A stretch of 16,589 bases of DNA from DATMBL01 sp035559295 (GTDB taxonomy: Bacteria; Desulfobacterota; Binatia; UBA9968): the NCBI GenBank assembly GCA_035559295.1, contig DATMBL010000250.1, forward strand, positions 1-16,589, in the 5' to 3' direction. Every line of letters starts with the position of its first letter. Within the stretch, counting starts at the first letter, position 1. Shown piece after piece: positions 1 through 6,960 of the stretch. The notes beneath the pieces were generated by a model. The model was not told the origin of the DNA. It did no database searches and saw only the letters and a program-made list of their open reading frames with translations. A program made the position numbers and the translations under genes.

Positions 1-246
1 CCGCCATTTCGTTCAAGCGAGCGATTGCAACGACGAAAAAACCGGCCCACGGGGTTGGAGCCGTAACCTCCCTTGCTGCTGGTCGGGAGTTTTTCCCCAC
101 TTCGGGACCCTTCGACCGGGAGCGAGAGGGCGCCGATCACGAGCGCGTATCGGAGCGATCATCGTTTCCTCTTCAGTGAAGCCGCTGCGGCCGCCGTCGT
201 TTGAAAAACGGTCCCCTGGGTCCGCGCGCCACTGGGGAGCTCGAAA
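1..246. other. Window edge without a recognised gene
   Basis: I see no gene I can defend here. On the minus strand a 49-codon ORF begins near position 163 behind a GAGGAA motif. Another minus frame stays open to the window edge and reads roughly like a hydrophobic start followed by a basic tail. Neither resembles a family I know and composition does not favour either. A gene entering from the left on the minus strand is possible but unproven. Confidence 0.3.
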
Positions 247-447
247 TCATTGGATCGGGTCTTTTTTGAGATCCGTATCCGGCCGACAAACCGCGCTAAA
301 GGCCTCGGCAGTCTTCTCGAGGTCGGCTACGAGGCTCAGAAAGTCCTCGGCGAAGATATGTAGAGAACCCGTCCCGTAATGAATGTGGACGGTCCCCCGT
401 CCACAGATGCTGATCTCCCATCTTTTGACCGAAGGATCTCTTGGCAT
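247..447 (-). CDS. Small protein of unknown function, 66 aa
   Basis: This short ORF starts with ATG behind a very good ribosome binding site (GGAGG, 5 nt spacing), which is the main reason to call it real. The protein has a beta-rich first half (WEISICGRGTVHIHYGTGSLHI) that I split by eye as WEISIC and a HIHYGTGSLHIFAEDFL motif, followed by an amphipathic helix (LSLVADLEKTAEAF). I recall similar small uncharacterised proteins with an HxxYG-SLH-F pattern, but I cannot name a family. No signal peptide or membrane segment is visible. The gene sits only 10 nt downstream of a strong terminator-like hairpin, so its expression may depend on read-through or on a promoter I could not find. Function is unknown. 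Confidence 0.55.
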   Translation of the reverse strand: MPRDPSVKRWEISICGRGTVHIHYGTGSLHIFAEDFLSLVADLEKTAEAFSAVCRPDTDLKKDPIQ

Positions 448-456
448 TGTTCCTCC

Positions 457-495
457 AAAAAAAAAGCCCGGGTCAGCGCCAGGCGCTTCCGGGCT
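457..495 (-). terminator. Strong rho-independent terminator (minus strand)
   Basis: On the minus strand a two-part stem, outer arms AGCCCGG/CCGGGCT (489-495 and 465-471) and inner arms AGCGCC/GGCGCT around a single A, is followed directly by nine T residues (465-457, the first also counted in the stem). This is a textbook intrinsic terminator, 41 nt after the stop of the XRE-type regulator gene. The T-tract runs straight into the GGAGG of the next small gene, so it could also act as an attenuator for that gene. Confidence 0.85.
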
Positions 496-536
496 CTGGG
501 TTAAAAACCGCTGGCCGCAACTAAGATTTCGATTGA

Positions 537-803
537 CTATCGGCGCTGAGTTTTTTGCCGTCCACGTTTGTTCGAGCGTCCTTTTGGCCGTGGCGCTCGA
601 AGCAGATCGGAGATCTCGATCCCGAGAGCCGCGGCGAGTTTCTCCATCGATTTCAACGTGAGATTAACCTTCCCCGCTTCGATCCGCTGATAATATTTGT
701 AGTTGAGACCCCTGTCTTCCATATCCTGTTGCCTGAGGCCTTGCGCCATTCTTATTTCCCGAACTCGCCGCGCGATGAGATCGGCAAGACTCCCAGTTCT
801 CAT
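537..803 (-). CDS. XRE-family helix-turn-helix regulator
   Basis: The protein (88 aa from ATG 803) is a small cytoplasmic DNA-binding protein. Residues about 5-60 form one HTH_3/XRE domain: a first helix LADLIARRVREIRMAQG, the recognition region LRQQDMEDRGLNYKYYQRIEAG, and the closing helices VNLTLKSMEKLAAALGIEISDLL. The tail after residue 65 is very basic (RPKGRSNKRGRQKTQRR). Start choice is uncertain. ATG 803 begins just before the first helix, and GTG 827 would add eight residues; neither has a clear Shine-Dalgarno. It is divergent from the ferritin-like gene and a perfect dyad (824-837) overlaps the longer start, so autoregulation or control of the ferritin-like gene is plausible but inferred. 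Confidence 0.85.
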   Translation of the reverse strand: MRTGSLADLIARRVREIRMAQGLRQQDMEDRGLNYKYYQRIEAGKVNLTLKSMEKLAAALGIEISDLLRAPRPKGRSNKRGRQKTQRR

Positions 804-823
804 GCCGGTACGAGCACGGATAC

Positions 824-837
824 CCACTTATGAGTGG
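824..837. promoter_or_regulatory. Dyad CCACT-TATG-AGTGG, possible operator
   Basis: A perfect 5-4-5 inverted repeat lies in the gap between the XRE regulator and the ferritin-like gene. It sits at the 5' end of the regulator gene and just upstream of a weak plus-strand promoter candidate (TTGACG at 840-845, TAGCTT at 863-868). A minus-strand candidate for the regulator is TTGAGT (900-895), 17 nt, GATAAA (877-872). Binding by the neighbouring regulator is inference from position only. Confidence 0.35.
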
Positions 838-914
838 AATTGACGCTTTTCGCCGTAGGCAGTAGCTTCTGTTTATCCATACTAAAGGCGATCCACTCAA
901 AAAGGGGGTCTCTC

Positions 915-1391
915 ATGGACGTTCAAAAGATGATCGAAGCCCTGAACAAGAGCCTGAGCCTCGAATACGCCGCAGTGATCCAATACTTTCAGCATAGTTT
1001 CCTCATTCAAGGTGTAGAACGCGAATATCTCTCCGGTTTCTTCGAGGCGAGCGGGCGGAGCTCCCTCGAGCACGCGGAGCGCCTCGGGAGGAAAATCGTC
1101 GCTCTGGGCGGCCTCCCTGTCGTGGAGCCTGGAACGATCCGCCAATCGACCGATACCAACGAAATGTTGCGCCAGGCGCTCGAGCTGGAGCGCGAGGCGC
1201 AGGGCGCCCACCACGCCGCGCTCAAACTCCTGGGCGGAAAAGAAGGCGAAGCCCAAGAAACTGCGCTGCGCGTCATGTTGGAGGAGTTGATCGAAGCGGA
1301 ACAGAACGATATCGATAATTTGGAGATGCTCCTGTCCGGCAAGCGGCCTAACCTCGCGTCGAAAGAAATACGTCTTAAACAGGCTCCGTAG
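915..1391 (+). CDS. Ferritin-like (bacterioferritin/Dps-type) protein
   Basis: A 158-aa four-helix-bundle protein of the ferritin-like superfamily, expected to be cytoplasmic and to bind or oxidise iron. ATG 915 is preferred over an upstream ATG at 834 because AGGGGG lies 6 nt before it and the family start (DVQKMIEALNKSLSLEY) follows directly. Motifs: helix A LSLEYAAVIQYFQH (Glu17), helix B SSLEHAERLGRKIVALGGLP (His53), helix C ALELEREAQGAHH (Glu92/Glu94), helix D LEELIEAEQNDIDNLEMLL (Glu129). Aligned by eye to bacterioferritin, the Glu three residues before the helix B His is Ser50, and the helix D His is Asp132, so the di-iron site looks altered. It ends 3 nt from the convergent gene. An iron role fits the neighbouring FTR1 permease. 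Confidence 0.85.
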   Translation: MDVQKMIEALNKSLSLEYAAVIQYFQHSFLIQGVEREYLSGFFEASGRSSLEHAERLGRKIVALGGLPVVEPGTIRQSTDTNEMLRQALELEREAQGAHHAALKLLGGKEGEAQETALRVMLEELIEAEQNDIDNLEMLLSGKRPNLASKEIRLKQAP

Positions 1392-1394
1392 CCT

Positions 1395-1673
1395 TCATCT
1401 TGATCGCTTCCGCAGTGGAATGATTTTCGGTTGATCGCTTCCCCGCCGAGCGGTTGCAGAAAAGCGCCGCAGCAGGTGAGCCAAGCGCAGCGCCTGGCCG
1501 GAAGTCAGCACCAGCGTTTTGTGCGGGTACCATCCCACTCCCGACCCCCAACGGAGCGCGCGAACCTCCAGCATGGGAGCCTCGCCGGGGTTTTCGCGCG
1601 CAATGACTTCGATGCGCTCCTCTACGTTTTCCCCTTCGAGTTGACCGAGCGATCTTTTGTTTACTGCCGGCAT
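1395..1673 (-). CDS. Small protein of unknown function, 92 aa
   Basis: ATG 1673 has an excellent Shine-Dalgarno (GGAGG, 5 nt spacing) and is my preferred start. ATG 1733, also preceded by GGGAGA, would add 20 residues, so the N-terminus is not settled. The protein is soluble. It has a strand-rich central part (ERIEVIARE, APMLEVRALRWGSGVGWYPHKTLVLTSGQ) and ends in a basic helix (ALRLAHLLRRF) and tail. I do not recognise a family. The WYPHKTL-VLTSGQALRLAHLLRR pattern looks like a conserved small domain rather than random translation. It is probably the last gene of the minus-strand iron-permease group, 98 nt after the zinc-ribbon gene, and is convergent with the ferritin-like gene. Confidence 0.6.
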   Translation of the reverse strand: MPAVNKRSLGQLEGENVEERIEVIARENPGEAPMLEVRALRWGSGVGWYPHKTLVLTSGQALRLAHLLRRFSATARRGSDQPKIIPLRKRSR

Positions 1674-1771
1674 GTTATCCTCCAAAAGCGAACCCCATTC
1701 CCGCACGGCGAGGCGAAAGAGCGGGCCCTGCATTTACAATCTCCCTTTCGACATGTAGCGATCCGGTGAAT

Positions 1772-1957
1772 CTAAGCCGTCGTTGTATTTCCTGAAGCGT
1801 TTTCTAACCGCAAAATCACCTGGCGCTTGCAGCGCCGGCACTTGAGTTCAACACCCTCGGGTACCAGGCGAGCCAATAGACTGCCGCAATCGCACCGGAA
1901 CGGTTTTGCCGCTGGCTGCGCGTTTTGTTTTTCCTCCCGAATCGGCGCTCGCTTCAT
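1772..1957 (-). CDS. Small zinc-ribbon protein (Com-like), 61 aa
   Basis: This 61-aa protein carries four cysteines in a knuckle arrangement: FRCDCGSLLARL (Cys22, Cys24) and, 15 residues on, LKCRRCKRQ (Cys40, Cys43). The layout resembles the zinc-ribbon of the phage Mu Com family, though the first pair is CxC rather than CxxC. The N-terminus is charged and the tail is short and polar. The start codon overlaps the stop of the FTR1 permease gene (ATGA at 1957-1954), so translation is coupled and the two products are made together. A role in metal sensing, RNA binding or as a small accessory of the permease is possible; none is shown by the sequence. It is too short to assign with certainty. Confidence 0.65.
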   Translation of the reverse strand: MKRAPIREEKQNAQPAAKPFRCDCGSLLARLVPEGVELKCRRCKRQVILRLENASGNTTTA

Positions 1958-3906
1958 GCCCGTTTCGGCGCCTCCTCGAGTGACGATTCACGCCAAAGCC
2001 AAAACAGCGCCGCAAGCGCTGCGAGGAGGAGCAGGCTTTGCGCCAGCAGGGTTTCCAAAGTCGGGTAAATCCCGAACCACGGAAGCTCCGGCGCATGAGC
2101 CAGCGGTGTTTCACTAAACCAACCGGTCGCCTGAAGGTCTTTGATGCCTTCGCCGAGGAAGACAAACGCCAGCAGATAAAGCAGCGCGCTGCTAAGCCCG
2201 AAAAAGAGCCGGAGCGGCATTTTGACGCCGGCCTTGAAGATCAGTGCGACAAGCACCGCAAGTATCGCGACCCCCAAGAAGAAGCCGCCAATAACAAAGC
2301 CATGAGCCGTCGGGCTCTGAAGCCAAAGCGCCTGGTAGAAGAGCACGGTCTCGAACGCTTCGCGATAGACGGCCAGAAAAGAAACTCCGACTAGGGCCGC
2401 AACTCGCCGCGCGGTCAGCGCTTCTTTGACTTTCTGTTGGATGTAACGTTGCCACCTTTTTGCCTCGGCCTTGGAAATCAGCCAGTAGCTGACGGAAAAC
2501 AAAACCAGAGCAGCTAGGATCGCTGTGAAACCTTCGATCACTTCCCTTTCAGCGCCGCCGACCGTCAAAACGGTTTGCGCGACAAACCAGGTTGCAATGC
2601 CCGACAAGAGCGCCAGCGCCCAGCCCAGGTGGATGTAACGAACCGCGTCGAGCGCTCCCGTGGCCTTCAAAACCGCGATGATGGCCGAAACGATGAGCGC
2701 TGCCTCGACTCCCTCTCGGACGATGATCAGAGCCGCGTTGAAGAGGGTGTAGGCCTCGCTTGCCGTCCCCGAACCGCTTAAAATCCTGGTCACGTGTTCC
2801 AGTTTCTGGTCGAGCGCGGTGTGGAGTTCGCGGATGCGGGCGGGGTTCGCCCCGCTGCGGATGGCGCCGCGGAACTCGGTGAAGCGACTTTCGATCTCTC
2901 TTCCGAGGGAAGCGTCCTTCGAAAACAACGCGGGCTCCGCTAACTCGAACCCATCCAGATAGGCGTCGACGGCCTTTTGATACGCTTCCTGCCGCTTGCC
3001 CTGCTCATAGAGATCGACCGCTTGCGCGAGAAATGCCCGGGCGGCGAGCAGAGGATCGGGTCGCCGATCTTGCAAAAGACCCTTTCTGAGGTAAGCGAGA
3101 ACTGCGGCGGTGTCCGAATGCCGTTTGAACAACCGGCTTAGTTCCTCCCCGAGCTCTTCATCGGTGCGCGTCGCGAGGGTGTCGACCCGCGTGAGTTGTT
3201 CGGGCAGTTTGGTCGAGGCGGCGAGCTTTGCGCCGCGCGCGGATGCCTCATGTTGGAAACGCAAGGACAGGACGTAAAACGCGACCTGCCATCGCGCCTC
3301 TTCGCCGAGCGCTGAAAAGCTCGGCATCGCGGTCCCTTCAATGCCGAAGGTCGTGGTGTTGAAGGCTTTGAAGGGCGACAAGCCGGACATCAACTCCGGA
3401 TCCTGGAAATTTGCTGGTGTGGGCTCTTTGGGCTGCATGCTTTCAGCGCCCGGGCCGTCGCCGCGCCCGGTCTCGCCGTGGCACTGCGCGCAGTTCTCGG
3501 CATAAACGATCCGTCCCGCCTCCAGGTCGGGCAAAGACTTGGGATAAGTGACGATGTTGTACGTCCGGATGAGACGTTCTTTGACCTGGTTTGCCAGCCG
3601 CGGAACGGCTTGCTCCCCGGATTTTTGCTTGATATGGACCGCAATCTCGCGGAGCTGGGGTTCGATTCCGGCTTTGTCGCCTCCTTCCGCCGCTTTCACG
3701 TTTCCGAAGATCTCGAGAGCGCGCGTGGAAAACTCCAGCATCTCGTCGTATTCGAGCTGGTTGATCACCTTACCCGAGGCCACAGCGTTCTTGTAATCGC
3801 CGCCGATGTAATCGACGAGGGCGACCAGCTTGTTGATTTCATCAGCGGCGCGTAGCGGAGCGCTACCGACGAGCAAGAAGACGAGGCTGCAAAGAAAAAC
3901 CCGCAT
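1954..3906 (-). CDS. Cytochrome c/FTR1-family iron permease
   Basis: A 650-aa fusion of a periplasmic c-type cytochrome and an FTR1 (EfeU-like) iron permease, predicted to oxidise or relay electrons for Fe(II) and move iron across the inner membrane. ATG 3906 is chosen because a signal peptide follows at once (MRVFLCSLVFLLVGSAPLRA); the longer open frame would include the promoter. Domains: helical linker about 22-120; cytochrome c about 128-218 with heme motif CAQCH (139-143) and likely axial Met194 (TAMPSF); second helical region about 285-375; FTR1 membrane domain about 385-645 with the paired motifs REGVE (397-401) and REAFE (515-519). The second is a Gly-to-Ala variant of REGFE. No Shine-Dalgarno is visible. 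It is first in a minus-strand group, overlapping the zinc-ribbon gene. The fused architecture is a known one. Confidence 0.93.
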   Translation of the reverse strand: MRVFLCSLVFLLVGSAPLRAADEINKLVALVDYIGGDYKNAVASGKVINQLEYDEMLEFSTRALEIFGNVKAAEGGDKAGIEPQLREIAVHIKQKSGEQAVPRLANQVKERLIRTYNIVTYPKSLPDLEAGRIVYAENCAQCHGETGRGDGPGAESMQPKEPTPANFQDPELMSGLSPFKAFNTTTFGIEGTAMPSFSALGEEARWQVAFYVLSLRFQHEASARGAKLAASTKLPEQLTRVDTLATRTDEELGEELSRLFKRHSDTAAVLAYLRKGLLQDRRPDPLLAARAFLAQAVDLYEQGKRQEAYQKAVDAYLDGFELAEPALFSKDASLGREIESRFTEFRGAIRSGANPARIRELHTALDQKLEHVTRILSGSGTASEAYTLFNAALIIVREGVEAALIVSAIIAVLKATGALDAVRYIHLGWALALLSGIATWFVAQTVLTVGGAEREVIEGFTAILAALVLFSVSYWLISKAEAKRWQRYIQQKVKEALTARRVAALVGVSFLAVYREAFETVLFYQALWLQSPTAHGFVIGGFFLGVAILAVLVALIFKAGVKMPLRLFFGLSSALLYLLAFVFLGEGIKDLQATGWFSETPLAHAPELPWFGIYPTLETLLAQSLLLLAALAALFWLWRESSLEEAPKRA

Positions 3907-3982
3907 GGGTCGGCGCGTACAGAACTGAGGCTGGCGATGGCGTGCGTTCAAGCCGTAACCTTGGCCATAACAAATTCTAGGA

Positions 3983-3998
3983 CTTCGTATATTCGAAG
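3983..3998. promoter_or_regulatory. Dyad operator CTTCG-N6-CGAAG over the -10
   Basis: A perfect inverted repeat (CTTCG, TATATT, CGAAG) covers the -10 of the FTR1 promoter, the classic place for a repressor. Its core TTCG-N6-CGAA is the same as that of the dyad at the arsC start (15724-15743). An ArsR-type repressor is therefore a candidate; a Fur box is not recognisable. Confidence 0.55.
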
Positions 3999-4014
3999 AA
4001 AAAAAGTTTGTCAA
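3986..4014 (-). promoter_or_regulatory. Sigma70-type promoter for the FTR1 permease
   Basis: On the minus strand a perfect TTGACA (4014-4009) is followed after exactly 17 nt by TATACG (3991-3986). Transcription would begin near 3979, giving a leader of about 73 nt to ATG 3906. The -10 is overlapped by a dyad (see 3983-3998). Confidence 0.7.
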
Positions 4015-4242
4015 TGACCGCGCCGTCGCCCGCGCGGCCGCGCGCGAATAGACCACCCTCGACGGACGCCGCTGGCGTCTCGGCTTGCGGAGCGGGCGAG
4101 GGCGACCAAAGACTCGCATTGGCGCGATGCGCTTGCGCGGGGGTTGGCGGGAAACGAGGGGCGAGCGCACATGAATGGCTCCTTATGGAAGAAGTCGCGC
4201 GAGAGACATTGAACTTCTATCCGCTGTCTATTATCCGGAGAT
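4015..4242. other. GC-rich gap between FTR1 and permease genes
   Basis: With the FTR1 leader this makes a 336-nt gene-free stretch (3907-4242). Besides the promoter and dyad listed, I see only a short hairpin (GACGCC, gct, GGCGTC at 4065-4079) without a T-run. TTGAAC (4209-4214) and TATTAT (4229-4234) lie 14 nt apart, too close for a convincing promoter of the plus-strand permease. Confidence 0.4.
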
Positions 4243-6084
4243 ATGGCGATTCTAACCCCTGGACCCGATAGCGCCGGCGCCAACAACGCCGGATCGGAAG
4301 TCGTCCTGCTCCCGGGCGGCAAATTCGTGGTCGCCTGCGCCGCGGTGGCGGGCGGGCTGCTCGTCCTCGGCCGCTGGGTTATCTTTCCGCTGTGGCTTTT
4401 GGCCGCCGAAGTCTTCGCCACGATCCTCGCCTTGTTCCTGTTGGGATCGTTTAAATACCAGCTCCACAAAAATGCGATCACTTACGGCATGGCGATGGTG
4501 GTCGTGGCGACTTTCGCCGGTTTGGCCACGTCGCAGTGGCACGCCGAAATTGCGGCGCACGGATGGTGGCCATTCGCGCGCGTTCATCTGCTGTCCTTCC
4601 ACGGCTTGGACGACCTGGTCCACGCCGACACGATGTTGTTCATTCTTGGCCTGACCCTGTTCGTCTCGGTGATCGCCCAAACCCGCCTGCTCGAAGGGAT
4701 CACGTTTTTTCTGCTCCAGCGTTTCCGCGGCGCGATCCTGCCTACCGTGATCTCCGTAACAGCCGTGGTGGCCTTCGCATCAGGCATTTTGGACGGGGTG
4801 TCGATGATCGGCCTGACGATCCGAACCCTGGTCATCATTCTGCTGCTCGCGGCCGCGCCAACGCCGGCGATCCGGCGTGCGGTCATGGTCTGCACGGCGG
4901 TGACGACGATTTGCGGCATCTGGTTGGCTTATGGCGAGCCTCCAAACCTGATCATGAAAGCCAACCTGCGTCCTCATTTGACGGATTCGTTTTTCCTGCG
5001 CTACTGCGCCCCGGCGGCGATCGCGAGCTATCTTGTCATTGCCTGGAATCTGAGTAGAGAACTGGGCGGCGAACGAATCAGCCTCGAGCGTATGGATGTT
5101 ATCGATGCGAATGCGGAAGACGTACGTTTTCTTCAGGCGATGCGCCACGGTGAAGTACTGACGCCCGTTGAACTCATCGAGGAGCATGAATCGGAGCTGA
5201 AAGACAACGCCGAGTTACTGCTCGAGCGCCTGCGCCAGGGCGAATCTCTCGGCATCGCCCTCGTTCGTTCGGGGGTCCCGGAAGGTATGCGAAAAAGGCT
5301 ACTCGGCCATTTCGTCAGCGAAGAGCTTGCCGAGAGCCTCGACCGGCACTACGTTCTGGACGCGGCCGGGGATCATAAAGGCGCGCTCGAGGCGGAAAAG
5401 GCGGTGGATGAAACGCTCGCAATTCTGGGACGTCGCCGGCGTTTTGCGCAGAAAATCGGCGCGCTCGCACTGATCCCCTTTGTCGGCATGCTCATTTTGC
5501 ACGCCGTCGACCATGACGTGCCGCTCTTTTTTGCATCCTTTGCCGGCTTTTTCTTCGCCGTGCTCGGTATCGCCAACCTGCCGAAGATGCGATCGCTGGC
5601 ATTGCGGGCGGCCAGGCATGAGTTCGCTGAATACTATTTCTTACTGCCGCTGTTCCTGTCCATCACCCTGCTCACGAAGGCGGGGTTTTTCGATCACGTC
5701 CAGAATCTCATAACCGCCGGAATCGTAGCGATCGGCCACGCCAACATGGCCTTTGCGCAATTCGTGGCGGCGACGTTTTTGTCGGCAATTCTCGACAACA
5801 ACGTGGTGGCTGATTTTGCCTCCCGCGCGCTGTCCCAGCTGGACCTCTCGGTCCTTTACTTGTTTGCCATGTCGCAGATTGCGGGGTACGCGGTCGGAGG
5901 CTGCTGGACGCATATCGGATCGGCGCAATCGGTCGTCGCCTATGCGTTCATCAAGCGGGAGGTAGACGAACACTACACGCCCCTGCGCTGGATCAAGGAG
6001 ATGACTCCGGTCATCATCGAAATCGCCGTGGTCTTGACGGCAATTATCTATCTGGAAGGGTTGATGCTCGAGTGGCTCGGCTAA
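4243..6084 (+). CDS. ArsB/NhaD-type ion permease (IT superfamily)
   Basis: A 613-aa integral membrane protein of the ion-transporter superfamily that includes ArsB, NhaD and CitMHS. Hydrophobic segments run through about residues 27-270 and 402-610. Signature pieces are the loop GEPPNLIMKANL (about 231-242, like the GEPPN/GTPPN loops of these permeases) and SAILDNNVVADF (Asp518-Asn519-Asn520, matching the DN motif of NhaD). Between the halves is a hydrophilic, helical insert of about 130 residues (about 271-400), rich in Glu and Arg, that I do not recognise. It could be a regulatory domain. A GGAG sits only 2 nt before the ATG, so initiation may be weak, but no better start is near. Substrate cannot be read from sequence: Na+/H+ exchange or oxyanion export are both possible. 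It is alone on its transcript, followed by a hairpin. Confidence 0.85.
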   Translation: MAILTPGPDSAGANNAGSEVVLLPGGKFVVACAAVAGGLLVLGRWVIFPLWLLAAEVFATILALFLLGSFKYQLHKNAITYGMAMVVVATFAGLATSQWHAEIAAHGWWPFARVHLLSFHGLDDLVHADTMLFILGLTLFVSVIAQTRLLEGITFFLLQRFRGAILPTVISVTAVVAFASGILDGVSMIGLTIRTLVIILLLAAAPTPAIRRAVMVCTAVTTICGIWLAYGEPPNLIMKANLRPHLTDSFFLRYCAPAAIASYLVIAWNLSRELGGERISLERMDVIDANAEDVRFLQAMRHGEVLTPVELIEEHESELKDNAELLLERLRQGESLGIALVRSGVPEGMRKRLLGHFVSEELAESLDRHYVLDAAGDHKGALEAEKAVDETLAILGRRRRFAQKIGALALIPFVGMLILHAVDHDVPLFFASFAGFFFAVLGIANLPKMRSLALRAARHEFAEYYFLLPLFLSITLLTKAGFFDHVQNLITAGIVAIGHANMAFAQFVAATFLSAILDNNVVADFASRALSQLDLSVLYLFAMSQIAGYAVGGCWTHIGSAQSVVAYAFIKREVDEHYTPLRWIKEMTPVIIEIAVVLTAIIYLEGLMLEWLG

Positions 6085-6121
6085 AACCGCTGCACAAGAC
6101 ACCGGAGTCGGGCGAATGCTG

Positions 6122-6145
6122 CGGCCGCGCTCACAGCGGCCGTTT
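6122..6145 (+). terminator. Probable terminator after the permease
   Basis: A 7-bp perfect stem CGGCCGC/GCGGCCG (6122-6128, 6136-6142) with a 7-nt loop is followed by only three T. It lies 37 nt past the permease stop. The short T-run makes it a moderate candidate. Confidence 0.45.
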
Positions 6146-6277
6146 ACTCGCGGACTTCTTCCGAGCGTGTTTCCCGTGTCATCACCGGCGCATCTCCCGG
6201 GGAGTGCTTGAATCGAAAAGCGGCGAGAGGTTATGGTGTAGCTATCACCCAATCGACGACGCAAGAACAAAGCACGC

Positions 6278-6290
6278 CGGTATTATACCG
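6278..6290. promoter_or_regulatory. Dyad CGGTAT-T-ATACCG upstream of Met-rich gene
   Basis: A perfect 6-1-6 inverted repeat lies 66 nt before the Met-rich gene. It contains a -10-like TATTAT (6281-6286), though no matching -35 is evident. It may be an operator for a metal regulator. The same dyad sits inside a wider pair GCCGGT/ACCGGC (6276-6281, 6292-6297). Confidence 0.35.
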
Positions 6291-6356
6291 TACCGGCTTC
6301 GATCCGAATTTTCGCACCGCAACCTGAGTTTCTGATCGCGCAGAGGAGGAAAAACG

Positions 6357-6692
6357 ATGAAGAAGGTTTTTGCTATTCTTAGCACCGCCGCCGCGCTTGC
6401 GCTGTCTGCCGGCCCGACCTTGTCGCAGCAGAAAGAAAAGCCGCCTGCGAAAGAAGGGCATGGAATGATGGGCGAGGGCATGCAAGGAGGCGGGATGATG
6501 ATGTGTCCGATGATGGGCATGGGCGGCACGGGAATGATGGGCGGCATGAGCGGCATGATGGGAGGAATGATGGGCGGTATGCACGGCGATCCCAAAATGA
6601 TGGGCCGGATGATGGAAATGCGGGGCGAGATGATGACGAAGATCGGCGAGGTTATGATGAAATACGGCAGGCAAATGCAAAAAGAGAAATGA
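6357..6692 (+). CDS. Secreted Met/Gly-rich, probably copper-binding protein
   Basis: A 111-aa protein with a clear signal peptide (MKKVFAILSTAAALALSAG, cleavage near residue 20-23) and a mature part dominated by methionine and glycine. I count 28 Met in the whole protein, about a quarter of residues, in repeats such as MMGGM and GMMGG. One Cys lies in MMMCPMMGM, and His occurs in GHGMM and GMHGD. Met clusters like these bind Cu(I) (and Ag(I)) in the oxidising periplasm in CopA/PcoA-like and CusF-like systems, so copper buffering is the likely job. The C-terminal 30 residues form an amphipathic basic helix. ATG has AGAGGAGGA about 6 nt upstream. The gene stands alone with its own upstream dyad. 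The family is not firmly named, since low-complexity sequence can mimic others. Confidence 0.75.
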   Translation: MKKVFAILSTAAALALSAGPTLSQQKEKPPAKEGHGMMGEGMQGGGMMMCPMMGMGGTGMMGGMSGMMGGMMGGMHGDPKMMGRMMEMRGEMMTKIGEVMMKYGRQMQKEK

Positions 6693-6713
6693 GAGCCAGT
6701 GCGCCGCGTCCAT

Positions 6714-6735
6714 CCTCGCGTGAAAACCCGCGAGG
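6714..6735 (+). terminator. Hairpin after the Met-rich gene
   Basis: A perfect 7-bp stem CCTCGCG/CGCGAGG with an 8-nt loop begins 21 nt after the stop. A second small stem, GCCCG/CGGGC, follows at 6740-6752. There is no T-run, so it may be a 3'-end stabiliser or a rho-dependent end rather than an intrinsic terminator. Confidence 0.35.
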
Positions 6736-6928
6736 CATGAGCCCGCTACGGGCGGCGCGAGCACGGCAGGCATATATAATGGATACGCGCGCACGAGACT
6801 TGAGGGGAATTTTGGAAACGCAGAGACGCGCTCGGACGTTCGGCACCGCCACCAAACGGAAAACGATTCCACCGATTACCGCTTTTACCTCTGCTTCCCG
6901 GGATTGAATGAGCGCGTGAATTCACCTT

Positions 6929-6958
6929 GACCCGTGAGCGACATCGCTCGCCCGGGTC
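6929..6958 (-). terminator. Long hairpin just after the methyltransferase gene
   Basis: Outer arms GACCCG/CGGGTC and inner arms GAGCG/CGCTC (tetraloop ACAT) form a strong two-part stem that starts 2 nt past the methyltransferase stop on the minus strand. No T-run follows. It probably marks or protects the 3' end of that transcript. In addition, the last permitted in-frame stop lies immediately before it, which supports the longer, read-through gene end. Confidence 0.45.
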
Positions 6959-6960
6959 CT

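Noticed and set aside
3907..4170. 88-residue N-terminal extension of the FTR1 permease
   Set aside because: It is Arg-rich and covers the FTR1 promoter and dyad. The signal peptide starts at ATG 3906.
4209..4234. TTGAAC and TATTAT before the IT-superfamily permease
   Set aside because: The spacing is 14 nt, too short for a sigma70 promoter.
6690..6735. A hairpin (CCTCGCG/CGCGAGG) 28 nt after the TGA of the Met-rich gene, at a distance allowed for a SECIS
   Set aside because: Read-through would add only 15 unremarkable residues, and the TGA does not sit in a motif where Cys is expected. The hairpin is more likely a transcript end.
6775..6780. TATAAT at 6775-6780 as a -10
   Set aside because: No -35 lies 16-18 nt upstream and no gene follows on that strand.
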